Positions 5,459-7,491 of a DNA stretch of 7,491 nt are shown here, one piece after another. The notes below the pieces were generated by a model. It ran no database searches. It saw only the letters and a program-made list of their open reading frames with translations, and was not told where the DNA came from. Source of the stretch: Nitrospirota bacterium (lineage in GTDB: Bacteria; Nitrospirota; Thermodesulfovibrionia; Thermodesulfovibrionales; JdFR-85); the NCBI GenBank assembly GCA_013152195.1, contig JAADGU010000128.1, forward strand, positions 1-7,491, in the 5' to 3' direction. The translations under genes were made by a program, and so were the position numbers. The number at the start of each line of letters is the position of its first letter. Position 1 is the first letter of the stretch.

Positions 5459-6572
5459 AGAGTTAAAGGATCTGTCAGAAATTCAGGGCAAGGAAAACTA
5501 TTATGTCAGTCTGTATCTGAATGTAAATCCCGTCACAAACCCGAAGGGTGAATATGTCCTGCACCTCAAGAATATGATCAGGGAGGTCTCTGAAAATACC
5601 GAAAAAGGGGTATACAGGAAGATAAAGTCAGACCTTGAAAAGATCAGCGCCTATGTGACTTCCAACAAGCGGGAGTTCAGGAAGGGATTAGTGCTGCTGA
5701 GCTCTGAGGAGACAGGGTTTTGGAGGGAATATAATCTCCCGGTCCCGGTTAAAAATCTTCTCATTGTTGACAATACACCTTACATAAAACCACTGATTGA
5801 TATCGTCGACAACAACCCCAGATACCTCATTCTGCTCGTTGAGAAGGATGAGGCAAGAATCTTTGTTGTCCACCTTGGCGAGATAGTGGAGTACGGAGAG
5901 ATTAAAACCGAAGATGTACCGGGAAAACACAAGAAAGGCGGTTGGTTTGCACTTGCCGAACCCCACTATCAGCGTCACATAGATTATCATGTTGTTGGAC
6001 TGCACCTTAAGGAAGTCATTAAAAAACTTGAATCATTTCTATCAGCAGAACAGATCGACCTGGTTTTTATCGGAGGTTCTGAAGAGGCTGTAACCATGTT
6101 TAAGGATATGTTACCGGAAACTGTCAGGAACAGGATCAAGGCGCAGTTTGCAGCTGAGATGTTTTTAAACCCAGACGAGGTTTTGAAACGTGCAGAACCC
6201 CTACTTTCAGTCTATGAAGCTGAAAAGGAAAAAAAGATTGTGGATGAGCTGATAACACGTGCCTTGAAGGGAAACCAGGCAGTGCTTGGCATTGAAGACG
6301 TCATAGGTGCGGCAATGGAAGGCAAGATTCATAAGCTCGTATTCGTAAAGGACTACGAGGCGTCAGGATTCAAGTGTGTGAACTGCAGTCTGCTCTCGGT
6401 CCGGAATATCCCCAAATGCCCGTACTGTGGCAGTGAAATGGAGCCTATCGAATATATGGTTGAACTCGTTGTACAGAGGGCTGTTGAGCAGGGAGCAACG
6501 GTTGAGGTCCTGGCATATGAAACAGCCTCTCTCAAAGAAAAAGGCAATATAGGGGCTATCCTGAGATTTTAA
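5445..6572 (+). CDS. bacterial archaeo-eukaryotic release-factor-like protein (baeRF/eRF1-like), probable ribosome rescue or peptidyl-tRNA hydrolysis factor
   Basis: A 375-residue soluble protein with the three-domain eRF1 layout. The N-terminal part (about 1-125) includes YYVSLYLNVNP, usual at the start of these bacterial proteins. The central domain (about 126-265) begins RYLILLVEKDEARIFVVHLGEI and carries HKKGGW (162-167) followed by HYQRHIDYHV (174-183), where eRF1 has its catalytic GGQ loop. The C-terminal domain (about 266-375) contains a zinc ribbon with Cys311, 314, 325 and 328 and ends GNIGAILRF, typical of eRF1/Pelota-type domain 3. Relatives are thought to cleave peptidyl-tRNA on stalled ribosomes; that is family-level inference. 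No Gln directly follows the two Gly, so catalytic competence is uncertain. It is the last gene of the operon, overlaps the preceding gene by 14 nt and is followed by a hairpin before a convergent gene. Confidence 0.8.
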   Translation: MLNREELKDLSEIQGKENYYVSLYLNVNPVTNPKGEYVLHLKNMIREVSENTEKGVYRKIKSDLEKISAYVTSNKREFRKGLVLLSSEETGFWREYNLPVPVKNLLIVDNTPYIKPLIDIVDNNPRYLILLVEKDEARIFVVHLGEIVEYGEIKTEDVPGKHKKGGWFALAEPHYQRHIDYHVVGLHLKEVIKKLESFLSAEQIDLVFIGGSEEAVTMFKDMLPETVRNRIKAQFAAEMFLNPDEVLKRAEPLLSVYEAEKEKKIVDELITRALKGNQAVLGIEDVIGAAMEGKIHKLVFVKDYEASGFKCVNCSLLSVRNIPKCPYCGSEMEPIEYMVELVVQRAVEQGATVEVLAYETASLKEKGNIGAILRF

Positions 6573-6630
6573 ATCTGCAGTAAAAATGGCAGTGTGTCCA
6601 GCCTGACATGAATGGTTTTATGGCTCTTTA

Positions 6631-6662
6631 CCTTACCCCTCCCTGAAAATGGAGGGGTAAGG
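6631..6662. terminator. perfect 12-bp-stem hairpin between convergent genes, possible bidirectional terminator
   Basis: CCTTACCCCTCC (6631-6642) pairs perfectly with GGAGGGGTAAGG (6651-6662) around an 8-nt loop, CTGAAAAT. It sits 58 bp after the eRF1-like stop and 11 bp before the AmrS-like stop. Neither flank has a proper T-tract, so it is not a textbook intrinsic terminator. It could also be one copy of a dispersed palindromic repeat or protect the mRNA 3' ends. Confidence 0.6.
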
Positions 6663-6673
6663 ATTATTGAAAC

Positions 6674-7491
6674 CTAAGGCATCCCGATTCCATCAATTAT
6701 GGAGTGACACCCAGGGCATTGTCCATTTTTCATTGTTGTCGCATTAAGTAAAAACCCGAACCGCTCTATAAGGAGCTTTCCACAGGAGGGGCAATAGGTA
6801 TTCTCCCCTCCCTCTCCCGGCACATTACCCTCATAGACGTATTTAAGCCCTGCCTCAAGCCCAATCTCCCTTGCCCGTCTCAATATGCTCAGGGGGGTCC
6901 TCGGCTGGTCAAGCAGTTTGTACGTCGGATAAAACTGGGTTACATGCCAGGGAATAGCAGGGTCAACAGACTTTATAAAGTCCGCCACCCATCTCAGAAA
7001 CTCTTCAGAATCGTTATATGTGGGGATAATAAGGGTTGTAACCTCAAGCCAGACTCCCAGCTCCTTCATAAGTTGAATGGTATCCAGGACGGGCTGCAGC
7101 CTTGCACCAACTACCTTTTTATAGAAATTGTCATCTCCCTTGAGATCGATATTATTTGCATCAAGATAAGGGGCGAACTCCCTTGCAGCCTCCGGACTGG
7201 TATAACCATTACTTACAAAGACATTCTTTATACCCCGCTCATGCGCAAGACGTGCACAATCAAGGGCAAACTCCATAAATATGGTCGGCTCCGTATATGT
7301 GTAGGATATACTCCTGCATCCTGCCTTTTCAGCCTCGTTCACAACATCCTCAGGCGTCATATCTTCACCCGCTATATCGGGATGAAGTTTCGGGTACTGT
7401 GATATCTCATAGTTCTGACAATGGAGGCACCTGAAATTACACCCCACGGTAGCTATGGAATATGACATTGAACCCGGATGGAAATGAAAGA
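6674..7491 (-). CDS. amrS: AmmeMemoRadiSam-system radical SAM enzyme, N-terminus beyond the right edge (partial)
   Basis: A radical SAM protein with the [4Fe-4S] motif C-x3-C-x2-C in GCNFRCLHCQNYEIS (Cys 10, 14 and 17 counted from an internal Met at 7468). Further family marks are YTYTEPTIF, VFVSNGY, NIDLKGD, WLEVTTLIIPTYND and WHVTQFYPTYKL, which together fit the AmrS (formerly PflA-like) group found with AMMECR1 and Memo proteins. The C-terminus adds CPSCG and CPGC pairs (226/229 and 251/254), probably a small metal site. Upstream of the Met the frame stays open and reads FHFHPGS, which matches the family just before the SAM motif, so the gene is cut by the window edge rather than starting at 7468; roughly 70 N-terminal residues, which in relatives hold extra Cys, are missing. 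Its reaction is not established here. No AMMECR1 or Memo gene is visible. It converges on the eRF1-like gene. Confidence 0.85.
   Translation of the reverse strand, partial: FHFHPGSMSYSIATVGCNFRCLHCQNYEISQYPKLHPDIAGEDMTPEDVVNEAEKAGCRSISYTYTEPTIFMEFALDCARLAHERGIKNVFVSNGYTSPEAAREFAPYLDANNIDLKGDDNFYKKVVGARLQPVLDTIQLMKELGVWLEVTTLIIPTYNDSEEFLRWVADFIKSVDPAIPWHVTQFYPTYKLLDQPRTPLSILRRAREIGLEAGLKYVYEGNVPGEGGENTYCPSCGKLLIERFGFLLNATTMKNGQCPGCHSIIDGIGMP

Noticed and set aside
6944..7402. 152-codon plus-strand open frame
   Set aside because: It is fully antisense to the radical SAM gene, which has clear family motifs, and it lacks a Shine-Dalgarno.
7466..7468. ATG at 7468 as the true start of the radical SAM protein
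   Set aside because: The frame continues upstream to the edge and encodes FHFHPGS, which belongs to the family just before the SAM motif; the visible protein is also too short for a full-length AmrS.

Overview
The window looks like bacterial chromosome of moderate G+C with compact genes on both strands. A GT9 lipopolysaccharide heptosyltransferase-type enzyme and a periplasmic AMIN-domain amidase point to a diderm (Gram-negative) cell. The DsrE-like protein, the AmmeMemoRadiSam-type radical SAM enzyme, the stand-alone Nfu protein and the bacterial eRF1-like protein together suggest an anaerobic or microaerophilic lineage such as Nitrospirota or a deltaproteobacterial relative. That placement is inferred from gene content and recalled family resemblance, not from a search.

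Left block (1-1972, all minus strand). A protein of unknown function with a GTG start (1972-1373) overlaps by 11 nt the start of a GT9 glycosyltransferase (1383-346). A 103-bp gap follows, carrying a strong sigma70-type promoter and a strong Shine-Dalgarno for a small DsrE-like protein that runs off the left edge (242-1).

Centre (1973-2305). A 333-bp divergent intergenic region holds a near-consensus promoter (TTGAAA, 17 bp, TATAAT) for the rightward genes and, less certainly, a promoter for the leftward pair.

Right block (2306-6572, plus strand). Five genes form a probable operon: an Nfu-type Fe-S scaffold/carrier, an AMIN plus Amidase_3 N-acetylmuramoyl-L-alanine amidase, an EcfT/CbiQ-like membrane protein, an AI-2E/PerM-family membrane protein, and a bacterial archaeo-eukaryotic release-factor-like (baeRF/eRF1-like) protein with a zinc ribbon. 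The Nfu stop abuts the first possible amidase start, and the last two junctions each overlap by exactly 14 nt. The block mixes Fe-S assembly, cell-wall remodelling, membrane transport and a probable ribosome-rescue factor.

Right edge. After a 101-bp convergent gap with a perfect 12-bp-stem hairpin comes a minus-strand AmrS-type radical SAM gene (7491-6674) whose 5' end lies outside the window.

No tRNA, rRNA, CRISPR array, insertion sequence or phage gene was recognised. Most of the window is ordinary housekeeping and envelope content. The points most worth a second look are the altered GGQ-like loop in the eRF1-like protein, the EcfT-like protein lacking its usual coupling motifs and partners, the unknown protein paired with the heptosyltransferase, and an 18-bp perfect palindrome inside the AI-2E-family gene.
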